A stretch of 7,186 nt of DNA from an archaeon. Lineage in GTDB: Archaea > Asgardarchaeota > Hermodarchaeia > Hermodarchaeales > Hermodarchaeaceae. The position numbers and the translations under genes are program-made. Where the stretch lies: the NCBI GenBank assembly GCA_016550405.1, contig JABXGX010000281.1:1-7186 (forward strand). Direction: 5' to 3'. The stretch's first letter is position 1; each line of letters opens with the position of its first letter. Below, piece by piece: positions 1 to 6,983 of this stretch. The notes beneath the pieces were generated by a model that saw nothing but the letters and a program-made list of their open reading frames with translations, was not told the DNA's origin and made no database searches.

Positions 1-111
1 ACCTATCAAAGTCAAAATGCACGGACAACGTGGATGTTGAAAGGTGTTATTGCAGTTAAAGGTCGACCTGATATAACCGGTCATGATATGGAGATCAAAG
101 TTACCTACTAG
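1..111 (+). CDS. C-terminal end of an unidentified protein, possibly arrestin/Spo0M-like
   Basis: Frame 1 is open from the first base to a TAG stop at 109-111 and encodes 36 residues ending in HDMEIKVTY; the 5' part lies outside the window. The segment alternates hydrophobic and polar residues (MLKGVIAVKG, then DITGHDMEIKV), as in the last two strands of a beta sandwich. A Trp, a strand, a short Asp-containing turn and a final strand resemble the end of arrestin-like or Spo0M-like sandwich proteins, but 36 residues are too few to assign a family, so the name is only a suggestion. The gene converges on the phosphoribosyltransferase gene, and the two stop codons share a CTAG. That it is coding is supported by the uninterrupted frame and the exact abutment with the neighbour. 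Confidence 0.6.
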   Translation, partial: TYQSQNARTTWMLKGVIAVKGRPDITGHDMEIKVTY

Positions 112-770
112 TCAGTTTCACTTTTTTCATGGAATCGACGTAGGAGTGTAATAACCTCCTCTTCAGGTACATCATACCAGTTCTGATAAGCATCCGCGAC
201 AGCAAACACATAAGCTGATCCAACATGCGGACAAATTAGTGTATCAACTTGGTCACGGACTCGTGACACAGCACCAGCTGAACCAGTAGGAACGGCAACA
301 ATAAGTTTCTTAGGATCTCGAGCACGAACCGATTGAATTGCTGCCAGCATCGTAAAGCCTGAAGCCAAACCATCATCTACTAAAATTACAATCCTATCAT
401 CAGGGTTTTGTTGACCAACCAATCCCTTGTAAGCGGTTTGTCGAGTTTCGATTTGGGTTTTGGTTCGTTGAATCACAGATTGAATTTGAGACTGGCTTAA
501 CCCTAAATGAGCCACAAGTGGTTCATTCAGTATCACAGTTCCCAGAGAGCTTATTGCCCCGAATCCTGCTTCTGGATTATATGGAATCTGTAGTTTTCTC
601 ACGATTAACAAGTCTAGGTTGGCACTTAAGGTCTCCGCGATGGGTACAGCTACAGCAAGTCCTCCGTTGGGAATCGCTAATACAAGTGCTGTTTCTTGGA
701 GGTTTAAAGCAGCTATTTTTTGAGCTAGTATTTTTCCCGCTGCAACGCGATCTGAATAAGGTTTGGTCAT
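108..770 (-). CDS. Predicted phosphoribosyltransferase (COG1926 type)
   Basis: This is a 220-residue cytoplasmic protein of the type I phosphoribosyltransferase fold. The PRPP-binding signature VILVDDGLASGFT lies at about residues 128-140, with the paired acidic residues DD at 132-133. An N-terminal AIPNGG (32-37) matches the place where COG1926 members usually have a PRGG-type pyrophosphate loop, followed by VRKL (57-60) and NPE (65-67), both typical of that group. The C-terminal FAVADAYQNWYDVPEEEV block is also characteristic, and the length fits the family. The substrate of this subfamily is not established, so salvage or another PRPP-dependent reaction remains open. Asn replaces the usual Arg in the loop, a mild oddity. 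The frame extends to a GTG at 779, but an AGGTGG motif at 781-776 covers that codon and lies five bases before the ATG at 770, so I use the ATG. The gene is divergent from the membrane protein at 874. Confidence 0.9.
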   Translation of the reverse strand: MTKPYSDRVAAGKILAQKIAALNLQETALVLAIPNGGLAVAVPIAETLSANLDLLIVRKLQIPYNPEAGFGAISSLGTVILNEPLVAHLGLSQSQIQSVIQRTKTQIETRQTAYKGLVGQQNPDDRIVILVDDGLASGFTMLAAIQSVRARDPKKLIVAVPTGSAGAVSRVRDQVDTLICPHVGSAYVFAVADAYQNWYDVPEEEVITLLRRFHEKSETD

Positions 771-781
771 TATAGCCACCT
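771..781 (-). promoter_or_regulatory. Ribosome binding site that fixes the phosphoribosyltransferase start
   Basis: Read on the minus strand, AGGTGG (781-776) is followed by CTATA and then ATG at 770. This is a strong match to the archaeal anti-Shine-Dalgarno complement at ordinary spacing. It overlaps the upstream in-frame GTG (779-777), which argues against that codon as the start. Confidence 0.7.
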
Positions 782-806
782 AAGACGTTGATTCAAGATT
801 CAGTGA

Positions 807-814
807 TTATAAAT
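807..814. promoter_or_regulatory. Shared TATA box of the divergent pair at 770 and 874
   Basis: The plus strand reads TTATAAAT and the minus strand ATTTATAA, so the box resembles the archaeal TATA consensus in both directions. With transcription starting about 25 bases downstream, the minus transcript would begin near 785, just before the ribosome binding site of the phosphoribosyltransferase. The plus transcript would begin near 836, giving a leader of about 38 bases for the membrane protein. No clear second TATA box is visible in 771-873. A perfect palindrome AAAAGCTTTT lies at 829-838, near the expected plus start; whether it matters is unknown. The TATA call is by eye; no BRE element was clearly recognised. 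Confidence 0.45.
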
Positions 815-873
815 CTAATAATGACAGGAAAAGCTTTTGTGAATTTACCTCGAGTAGCAAAGGGAGTTGAATC

Positions 874-2313
874 ATGCTTGAAGAACCCTTACCTGCAGAT
901 TCATTCAGGCTAAGGATAAGATTTCAACTCCAGAAATTATCCACATTCATTCGTTTACTAGTCAAAGATCGACGATTTCTTCCTCTCGTTGTTAGCCTCT
1001 TTATAGGATTTGTAGTGAAAGCTTTAATTTTTCTTTGGAGTTTGTTGGTGGTGGAAACTTCACTTCTTGTTTCTGGTCTGCCAACACATGGAGTACTCAT
1101 TGGAGTTGGTAATCCTCTGATACTGGAACACTATGATGATTGGGTTTGGTATTATTATCCCTTTGCCACCCGGTTCATTGAAGGTTATCTTCCCTATACA
1201 CCTGAGCTCTACGAAATCGTACCGGGTCATCAAAGTTACCTGTATCCACCATTTTTTCTGTACAGTCTCGTCACATTCTTACTCTTTCCTGGAAGTTACA
1301 GTTTAGTACTTGGTATAGTCTTCTTTGACTTAATTTCAGGCATCTGCCTTTTTCTGATAACATACCGAATAAGCCACTCCATCTTCCGAGCCAGTCTCGC
1401 AGCAGTTCTTTACTTTCTCAATCCGATTGCCCTCTGGTGGACAGATTTCCTTTGGTTTGCTGAAGCCGTATTTACTACCTTTTTGATCATCAGCATTCTC
1501 TTTCTCGTTGAAGAACAACACCCACTCGCAAGCGTATTTATGGCTCTAGCAACAATGACCAAACAGGTCGCTGTCATTTTCGTTCCTGTCATCTTCATCT
1601 TTGCCTATCGGAAAAACTTTCGAACTCTGAAACAATCTCTCATTGTGTTTTGTAGCATTATACTAGTGATTTCACTACCATACCTCATCCTAATGCCCTT
1701 TGACTACATCTCAACTATTATTGGACCTGCTGGCCCCCCTCTTTATTCGGGCATAATGCCGCCCCCAAATATGCCAGTGCCCTTATTTGCATCCTTTTGG
1801 TTTTTGCCAGTTACCATCCGTGACTTTATTGCTTTCATAGTTTACAGTTATATGCCCCTCATCATCACTCTGGTCTTATTGTATTCCCTTCTCCTCTTTT
1901 CCAATGCTTCGAGTTCTCGGCAGTTTCATTACGAATTTATTGGATATGCATTACTCATCTCTTTAGCATTCTATAGTTTCTTTCCCCGAGGAATCTTCAA
2001 GTGGTACACAGTAGCCATTGTTCCCTTTCTGGTTCTAGCAACTGTCATAATGCCACGAGTCAAGTCACCACAACCAAATGCCCTGACTAGAATTGAACAT
2101 ATAAGGTACCAATTTGACTATCGACTTCTCATCGCTATTTTCGCATATTATCTGGTTAACTTTGCATTCACTTGGACACATAGATGGGCAGGTCCAGGTT
2201 TTCTCTTTCTAAGCTTTGTTTTATTTACACTTTATTGGTTCATATCTGGTCGGAAGATAATCTTCACTAATCAAAACGATACCATTATTCTCAATCAATC
2301 TCTAGAAAAATGA
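874..2313 (+). CDS. Polytopic membrane protein, probable GT-C-fold glycosyltransferase
   Basis: This 479-residue protein has about 11-12 hydrophobic segments, roughly at 36-60, 125-138, 143-163, 172-188, 197-212, 217-243, 253-273, 317-342, 355-370, 378-392, 417-432 and 441-456. A long first outside loop carries an acidic pair in HYDDWVWYYYPF (DD at 88-89) and then LYPPFFLY (123-130). This arrangement is typical of GT-C membrane glycosyltransferases, which use polyprenyl-phosphate sugars and have catalytic acidic residues in the first outer loop. LNPIALWW (182-189), TKQ (229-231) and a late RGIFKWYTVAIVPF (372-385) further resemble mannosyltransferase-like/DUF2029 relatives. The sugar and acceptor cannot be read from sequence; glycolipid or glycoprotein assembly at the outer face is inferred. 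The start ATG is preceded by AGGGAG with seven bases between. The gene converges on the surface-protein operon, whose sequon-rich products are conceivable acceptors. A multispanning protein of another class is the main alternative. Confidence 0.75.
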   Translation: MLEEPLPADSFRLRIRFQLQKLSTFIRLLVKDRRFLPLVVSLFIGFVVKALIFLWSLLVVETSLLVSGLPTHGVLIGVGNPLILEHYDDWVWYYYPFATRFIEGYLPYTPELYEIVPGHQSYLYPPFFLYSLVTFLLFPGSYSLVLGIVFFDLISGICLFLITYRISHSIFRASLAAVLYFLNPIALWWTDFLWFAEAVFTTFLIISILFLVEEQHPLASVFMALATMTKQVAVIFVPVIFIFAYRKNFRTLKQSLIVFCSIILVISLPYLILMPFDYISTIIGPAGPPLYSGIMPPPNMPVPLFASFWFLPVTIRDFIAFIVYSYMPLIITLVLLYSLLLFSNASSSRQFHYEFIGYALLISLAFYSFFPRGIFKWYTVAIVPFLVLATVIMPRVKSPQPNALTRIEHIRYQFDYRLLIAIFAYYLVNFAFTWTHRWAGPGFLFLSFVLFTLYWFISGRKIIFTNQNDTIILNQSLEK

Positions 2314-2341
2314 ATGATAAGAATTTAAAAAAGATAAGGAA

Positions 2342-2365
2342 CCTGAGAACCGGATGGTTCCCAGG
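2342..2365 (-). terminator. Hairpin terminator between convergent genes, best formed on the minus strand
   Basis: CCTGAGAACC (2342-2351), loop GGAT, and GGTTCCCAGG (2356-2365) form a ten-position stem. In a plus-strand RNA one position (2346/2361) is an A-C mismatch. In a minus-strand RNA the same position is a G-U wobble, so the stem is complete. On the minus strand it is followed by a T-rich stretch containing six T (2332-2327). The hairpin lies 13 bases beyond the minus-strand stop (2379) and 28 beyond the plus-strand stop (2313), so it could serve both genes, with the operon the better fit. On the plus side only TTTT (2377-2380) follows. Archaeal termination depends mainly on the U-tract, so the stem may instead protect the mRNA 3' end. 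Confidence 0.6.
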
Positions 2366-2378
2366 ATAGGGTAGTGTT

Positions 2379-4676
2379 TTACCGACGTCGCCATCGACGT
2401 AAAGCGAGCCATGTTAATCCGAAAGTCACTGGAATGATAATTATTGCTCCGAGCCAATGGGCCAGTGTGAATCCTTGGTTGAATCCGGCTGCTTCTGATT
2501 CCCAAACTTGAATGAAGAGAGTCAGAGGTTCATTGGAACCCATTACAAGTAAGGTAACGGTTCCGGTCTCCTTTGCTACGTATCCACCTTGATAGTCTAC
2601 AAATGCGGAGCTACTGGAAGTCGCTGATGATGAGAATGGAATCCCAGCAAGAGCCATAATGATGAGTTTTTGTTGAGTGATATTGAATGGTGAGTTACCA
2701 ATCTCATTAAACACCGTTCCAAGAGCTAGCACTCCCTGGGGATCGGATAGTTGGAGATGAATCAAATAGGAGTAGCCTTCAATCACGGGGAAACTATAGG
2801 TTTCGATACGGTTGGGTTGAATTGTGACCAGGGTGTTGGGCGTATAGGAAGTCGGTGCGAATTCCTCCAACTCCACGGTAAGTTCTTCGGTATCATAGGT
2901 AGAGGGTAGACCAGGAGCCCCTAATACTGTGACGTAAATCTCTTCGGTTACTGCAGAAACGAACTCTAGACCTGCTGTTCCATTTGTAGTGGACAAGAAC
3001 CCTTCACCCCACGGCTGAACCCCCAACCAAGACATCCAATTTTCTACATTGGTCGGTTGAATTAATTCAACCGCAGAATATCCTGTGCCGTCATAATCGG
3101 AAGCCGTGGCTTTTACCAGGTATTTATAACCACTTTGGGCCGCAACCCGGTAAATATAACGATGAGGACCGATGGTTGTATTGATGGGTACTGTCGTGCC
3201 ATATATGGGAGAACGAGTAGGTTGAGAAACGGGGGATGCAGTTGTGACGTTCAACAAGGGTATTTGAGTCCGTGACATCGAAACGGTGTATTCAAAGGTG
3301 GCAGTGTATCCACCCATTGGCCATGCCCATAAGCGTAGAGGAAGTAAGCCTCCTGGATGCTCAGTTGAGCCACTCCATGAGTCACCAGTAACGGGGTTAC
3401 CATCGACGGTAGTTAATCGTCTGGACAACCAGCTTGTTCGAGAATAAGAACTACCGATAACAGAAGAAAATCTGCCATAACCGTCTGGATAATAGGATAC
3501 GTGTACCTCATGCAATGACCACTCAATTGTAGTTGTAGACGTTGAGTATTCAAGACCAAAGCCGAGATCCGAATCAATATGCCACTCATCTCCTGCTATT
3601 CGCTCAAGGGTGATCGTATAAAGATACTGTGGATCAAACTCGAGAAAAGCAAACTTCGACATGTCAGTGTCAGTGACCATAAAAGAGCCAGGAGAACTGA
3701 CATTGATTGTCGGAGCGTTGAATCTGCTAATGGTTATGGTTATGTCGATGTAGGAGCCTCCCCATAAGGTGAAGTTCCCTGTTCGTGTATACCAGAGGTA
3801 TGTTTGTGGAGCTAAAGGTAATATTGTCTCATACATTCCCATACTGACGCCCGTTCCACTTGGAATCCAATCCTCCAAATAGAACCAGTCCCAGATTTGA
3901 TTCATGCCATGTACAATATCAACCAGAGACGATGGATCTGCCAAATAGTACCAGTCACTCACGAGAGTATCATAGTCGTATTCCCATTCGATTGTGATAT
4001 TGTAGAAGTCCTCTTCAGAAATATCTAGCGAATAAAGGTGCCATTGATTGGCAGTGTTCCAGTTAAGGTCTTGGGAACCCAGCGAGAGCGTTTCTATTGT
4101 AGCCATACTTTGATGTAAGTCTAATACAACGTCAAAGGTGAATTCAGTGCCAGGATAAGATACACCCATGAAAACGTAGCTGTAACCTCGAACAGTGATG
4201 ATACCAGGATTCAAGATAAGGAAAAACCCTTCATATGTGTCTGACATTCCTGTAGATAGACTAAAGGAAAACCAATCGAGAGTGGCTTCGCCACTGGTGT
4301 TTGTATCTAACGGTGGTGCGTAAATGTCACTTGCCCCAGAGACTTCAAAGTATAACGTTTGCATATATTGGTTATTAACCGCATGAGCATCTACTCGGAT
4401 TGTATAAATTCCAGGAGTAGAAACTTCATAGGTGGTTCCCCACATTGAATCAACAGAGTCAACAGAACCAGCTACAAGAGTCCCGGGTGGATTCTCAGAT
4501 GCTGATTTAACAGCTGAAGCAGCTTCAAAGGTCAAACTCAGATCCTTAGTATGAGCAGAGGTGTTGAAAGGTAGACAAGCGAATCCGAGTGTGACTAAAA
4601 GAAAGCACAGAATCGCAATTCCTACCCGACTAAATAAAACAGCCCTTTTAGAGTGCGTTTTAATATGTTTTTTCAT
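2379..4676 (-). CDS. Large surface protein with five beta-rich repeat units and a C-terminal membrane anchor (second operon gene)
   Basis: This 765-residue protein has a basic N-terminus and a hydrophobic signal segment (about 17-36), with cleavage probably near residue 41. The body is Ser/Thr/Tyr/Trp-rich and beta-like. One membrane helix (about 738-759) ends in RRWRRR, giving an outside body and an inside basic tail. I see five units of about 120-150 residues, roughly 62-186, 192-319, 321-468, 488-606 and 608-726. Each begins with a strand then an F/Y-rich 'xYxF...GxYxITI' stretch and ends in a strand such as FDVVLDL, DITITISRF or ELTVELEEF. This resembles PPC-type domains, by eye only. Nine N-X-S/T sequons are present (38, 126, 226, 301, 325, 476, 499, 565, 665) and the mature part lacks cysteine. 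No enzyme motif was found; an adhesive or S-layer-associated role is possible. It is a diverged paralogue of the upstream gene. The frame extends to TTG at 4685, but GGAGGT at 4690-4685 overlaps it, so ATG 4676 is used. Confidence 0.85.
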   Translation of the reverse strand: MKKHIKTHSKRAVLFSRVGIAILCFLLVTLGFACLPFNTSAHTKDLSLTFEAASAVKSASENPPGTLVAGSVDSVDSMWGTTYEVSTPGIYTIRVDAHAVNNQYMQTLYFEVSGASDIYAPPLDTNTSGEATLDWFSFSLSTGMSDTYEGFFLILNPGIITVRGYSYVFMGVSYPGTEFTFDVVLDLHQSMATIETLSLGSQDLNWNTANQWHLYSLDISEEDFYNITIEWEYDYDTLVSDWYYLADPSSLVDIVHGMNQIWDWFYLEDWIPSGTGVSMGMYETILPLAPQTYLWYTRTGNFTLWGGSYIDITITISRFNAPTINVSSPGSFMVTDTDMSKFAFLEFDPQYLYTITLERIAGDEWHIDSDLGFGLEYSTSTTTIEWSLHEVHVSYYPDGYGRFSSVIGSSYSRTSWLSRRLTTVDGNPVTGDSWSGSTEHPGGLLPLRLWAWPMGGYTATFEYTVSMSRTQIPLLNVTTASPVSQPTRSPIYGTTVPINTTIGPHRYIYRVAAQSGYKYLVKATASDYDGTGYSAVELIQPTNVENWMSWLGVQPWGEGFLSTTNGTAGLEFVSAVTEEIYVTVLGAPGLPSTYDTEELTVELEEFAPTSYTPNTLVTIQPNRIETYSFPVIEGYSYLIHLQLSDPQGVLALGTVFNEIGNSPFNITQQKLIIMALAGIPFSSSATSSSSAFVDYQGGYVAKETGTVTLLVMGSNEPLTLFIQVWESEAAGFNQGFTLAHWLGAIIIIPVTFGLTWLALRRWRRR

Positions 4677-4691
4677 GTAATTCAACCTCCT
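4677..4691 (-). promoter_or_regulatory. Strong ribosome binding site of the second surface-protein gene
   Basis: The minus strand reads AGGAGGTTGAATTAC then ATG at 4676. GGAGGT (4690-4685) is a strong Shine-Dalgarno match eight bases ahead of the ATG. It sits inside the 19-base gap after the stop of the first gene (4698-4696) and covers the in-frame TTG at 4685-4683. There is no room for a separate promoter in the gap, so the two genes are probably co-transcribed, although a promoter inside the upstream gene cannot be excluded. Confidence 0.75.
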
Positions 4692-4695
4692 CTTC

Positions 4696-6915
4696 TCAGA
4701 ACCGGCGCCTTCGTAACCAGCTTATCAGTGCAGCCAATCCGATTCCCAAGGGGACTCCCCAAGCAGTGGCAATAAGCAGTCCTTGTAAAATCCCTGGCAG
4801 TTGTCCCAAAATGAAAGGACGCAGTTCAATGATTTCAACCGTTACCGTTCCCCCTAAACCCGCAGCCATGCTTGGTGTTATCACCAAGGTCACATTACCT
4901 GTTTTTGTTGATAGATAGGTGGACGTGAAATTCGATCCATAGAGAAATGGTGAAACGGTAATCCACAGTTCTGGTTCTGTTATGGCGAACGGTGTGTTCC
5001 CTTCCTCATCAAAGATTGTGGCTAGTATCATTGCAGAGGGGGGGTTAAGGTTGATATTCAGTATATAGTAGAAGTTATCTTGCATTGGAAAACGCAGGGC
5101 TAAGGAGTGCTCAAGCGTGAAGCTTTCCGCCGTATTCAAAGTATATGCTGTTGGTGGAGTTTCCGTCACTGTGACTTCTATCTCTTCGATATCACTGATA
5201 TACGTCGGTGGCATGTGAAGTGCAAAGACATATGCTAGAAGCGTGCCATTTGTCACTGATGTAAAATACAAGGTTCGGCTCGTATTATATTCAATGTAAA
5301 GCCCTGCCATCCCATAATAACCAGGTGACATAAGTCTGGGAAAGAACCAGTTTTCGAAATCGTCAGGGGGAAACGCCCATAGGACGTAAGTCCCACCGGT
5401 TGTGTAGACGGTTGGATCAGCAATGATCTCATAAATATGTCCCGATTGGAGAGGCACTTTAAAGAAGTGTCCAACAGGACCTGTTGTTGTATTAACATTG
5501 AACGTTTGAGTCATCCCTGTACTGATGGTAGGGATAGGGGCGTCTTGTATGGTTAGGGTAACATTGAATGTTGGTGTTGCACCCATCATTGGCATCGCTT
5601 GAAAAGCGACTGGAAACATTGGAATAAATGATTGACTAAACATGCCAATTGGATTGACACCGATAATAGTCCCATTCGAATCATCTATTTGTGTTTTAAA
5701 GACCGTCCAATAGTTAGGGTTGAATTTCCCTGTGATGGAATCTTTGGGGGTTGCGTTGACGGGAATATTGACAGCTTGAGTCCAGCGTGATTCCTGATAA
5801 AATGGTCCACTGACCTCAGAGTAAGCATAGGCTAGACCGGAAGGCCACATGTAGTATGGGTCGAATCCCATTACTTGCCACTCTGCACCTTGTGGATTTC
5901 CAAAGCTTACAGAGTGTTCATACCATTGTGGCATATCGAGCAAGACGTATTCAAAGAAATCAACGGTATCAAAGTTTAAGGTGACAGGTGATCCCACAGA
6001 ACATACTTGCGTTGGGAGTTCACTGATATGGATGGTAAGTGTAACCGATCCTCCATTTAGATAAAGAAAGTCTTGACTCTGAACTGCAAAGAAATAATCT
6101 TCATCAGGTACAGCAATCATTCGTTGAATCGTTTGTTCTGCAACTCCAACCCCTCCACCTGGAATGTCCACCGAGAAGTAGAAGTATGAATAAGGTTGGG
6201 CGTATTCATAGTCTCGTATGTAGAAGGGACTTAACGGATCTGCCGTAGTTGAACTCATGTAATCATAGGGAACAGTGAGGGTTGCAGTAATGTTATACAG
6301 ACCTGTAGTTGGGAGGCTTAATCGTAGCCATTTCCATTCATTCTCAGCCGTCCATGTAATATCATTATCAATGTCGAGAGTAAGAACTGTTCCACTGCTT
6401 GCAAGAACTTCTACAGAGGCTGTGAAGTTGTAGGAAATGTAGTCAAGGGTGTCTAAGTTTTGTGAGGCCACTGTAAGATATACTGAACCAGGCTTTGTGA
6501 CTGTCACTGGAAGTGAACTATTATCAGAAAACCCAGTACTGAATGACCACACTTGCCAACCATAGTATACGCTATCATTGAAAGCTGTATCAAAGGGAGG
6601 TGAATAGTGAGTACCACCATAGCCCAAAATATAGAATAGCTGTTCACTTAGCCCATGTCCACAGCTAAATGCGAAAACTACTTCATAGATACCTGCCTCG
6701 GTGAAATCAATGGCGTGTGTTCGCTCTCTAAGTGAATAGTTGAGGCTCCCGAATACTGTGGTTCCCACGGGATGATGAGGAACTGGATCCTTGATCGCTT
6801 CAGCTTCAGTAGCAAATGCGGCAACAATGTTAGGTGTCAATGTATATCGAAAGCCAGTAAAAGATGCTAGTAGTGTAAATCCTAAGACTAAAACTAGGAG
6901 AGTTTTAGTTTTCAT
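4696..6915 (-). CDS. Large surface protein, paralogue of the downstream gene (first operon gene)
   Basis: This 739-residue protein has a clear signal peptide (MKTKT, then a hydrophobic stretch to about residue 22, cleavage perhaps near 36-40). A long beta-rich outside region follows, then a membrane helix (about 708-733) and a terminal RRRRF. Five units parallel those of its neighbour: about 48-170, 174-299, 301-459, 461-586 and 588-699. Shared landmarks include SPPFDT beside APPLDT, LYNIT beside FYNIT, NTTTGP beside NTTIGP, FENW beside VENW and EEGNTPFAIT beside EIGNSPFNIT. Twelve N-X-S/T sequons are visible (113, 132, 163, 208, 387, 414, 451, 475, 544, 556, 662, 674). Its mature part has two cysteines, C85 and C305, in units 1 and 3; the paralogue has none. 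No catalytic motif was recognised, so the function is unknown. The frame runs up to a GTG at 6942, but GAGGG at 6925-6921 lies five bases before ATG 6915 and gives a compact signal peptide, so that start is chosen. It leads the operon. Confidence 0.85.
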   Translation of the reverse strand: MKTKTLLVLVLGFTLLASFTGFRYTLTPNIVAAFATEAEAIKDPVPHHPVGTTVFGSLNYSLRERTHAIDFTEAGIYEVVFAFSCGHGLSEQLFYILGYGGTHYSPPFDTAFNDSVYYGWQVWSFSTGFSDNSSLPVTVTKPGSVYLTVASQNLDTLDYISYNFTASVEVLASSGTVLTLDIDNDITWTAENEWKWLRLSLPTTGLYNITATLTVPYDYMSSTTADPLSPFYIRDYEYAQPYSYFYFSVDIPGGGVGVAEQTIQRMIAVPDEDYFFAVQSQDFLYLNGGSVTLTIHISELPTQVCSVGSPVTLNFDTVDFFEYVLLDMPQWYEHSVSFGNPQGAEWQVMGFDPYYMWPSGLAYAYSEVSGPFYQESRWTQAVNIPVNATPKDSITGKFNPNYWTVFKTQIDDSNGTIIGVNPIGMFSQSFIPMFPVAFQAMPMMGATPTFNVTLTIQDAPIPTISTGMTQTFNVNTTTGPVGHFFKVPLQSGHIYEIIADPTVYTTGGTYVLWAFPPDDFENWFFPRLMSPGYYGMAGLYIEYNTSRTLYFTSVTNGTLLAYVFALHMPPTYISDIEEIEVTVTETPPTAYTLNTAESFTLEHSLALRFPMQDNFYYILNINLNPPSAMILATIFDEEGNTPFAITEPELWITVSPFLYGSNFTSTYLSTKTGNVTLVITPSMAAGLGGTVTVEIIELRPFILGQLPGILQGLLIATAWGVPLGIGLAALISWLRRRRF

Positions 6916-6925
6916 GTAATCCCTC
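6916..6925 (-). promoter_or_regulatory. Ribosome binding site that fixes the first surface-protein start
   Basis: The minus strand reads GAGGGATTAC then ATG at 6915. The GAGGG core overlaps the alternative in-frame ATG (6927-6925), and the farther GTG (6942-6940) lies within the 3' arm of an inverted repeat, so both upstream starts are less likely. ATTAC just before the ATG is also present before the paralogous downstream gene. Confidence 0.6.
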
Positions 6926-6937
6926 ATATTTTCGTTT

Positions 6938-6978
6938 AACACTAATAATCGAGATTTACTCGATTCCCCTTTAGTGTT
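6938..6978. repeat. Nested inverted repeat in the operon leader
   Basis: An outer perfect 8-base inverted repeat, AACACTAA (6938-6945) and TTAGTGTT (6971-6978), encloses an inner perfect 7-base repeat, AATCGAG (6947-6953) and CTCGATT (6959-6965), with a five-base loop. The two stems are separated by one base on one side and five on the other. If the operon transcript starts upstream, its leader would fold into a two-tier hairpin with an AGGGG bulge, ending about 12 bases before the ribosome binding site. It could equally be a protein-binding site on DNA. Confidence 0.6.
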
Positions 6979-6983
6979 CTATG

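Noticed and set aside
518..775. Plus-strand frame of 85 codons
   Set aside because: It lies wholly antisense to the phosphoribosyltransferase, which has clear family motifs; the translation has no recognisable features.
1336..1598. Two minus-strand frames of about 60 codons inside the membrane glycosyltransferase gene
   Set aside because: Both are antisense to a well-supported coding region and their translations look like random composition.
2379..2480. Archaeosortase (PGF/PEF-CTERM type) sorting signal at the C-terminus of the surface proteins
   Set aside because: Helix plus basic tail fits the general layout, but neither protein shows a PGF or PEF motif before the helix, so a simple membrane anchor is the safer reading.
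2302..2505. Minus-strand frame of 67 codons at the convergent junction
   Set aside because: It overlaps the C-terminal coding region of the surface protein in another frame and runs through the terminator hairpin.
3579..3767. Plus-strand frame of 62 codons inside the second surface-protein gene
   Set aside because: Antisense shadow with no ribosome binding site or recognisable protein features.
4572..4586. Lipoprotein lipobox at C34 of the 765-residue protein
   Set aside because: The residues before the cysteine (LGFAC) do not match the lipobox pattern: Phe sits in the -2 place and Gly at -3. An ordinary signal peptide fits better.
5253..5498. Minus-strand frame of 81 codons inside the first surface-protein gene
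   Set aside because: Same strand but a different frame from a long, well-supported gene; no domain or start signal stands out.
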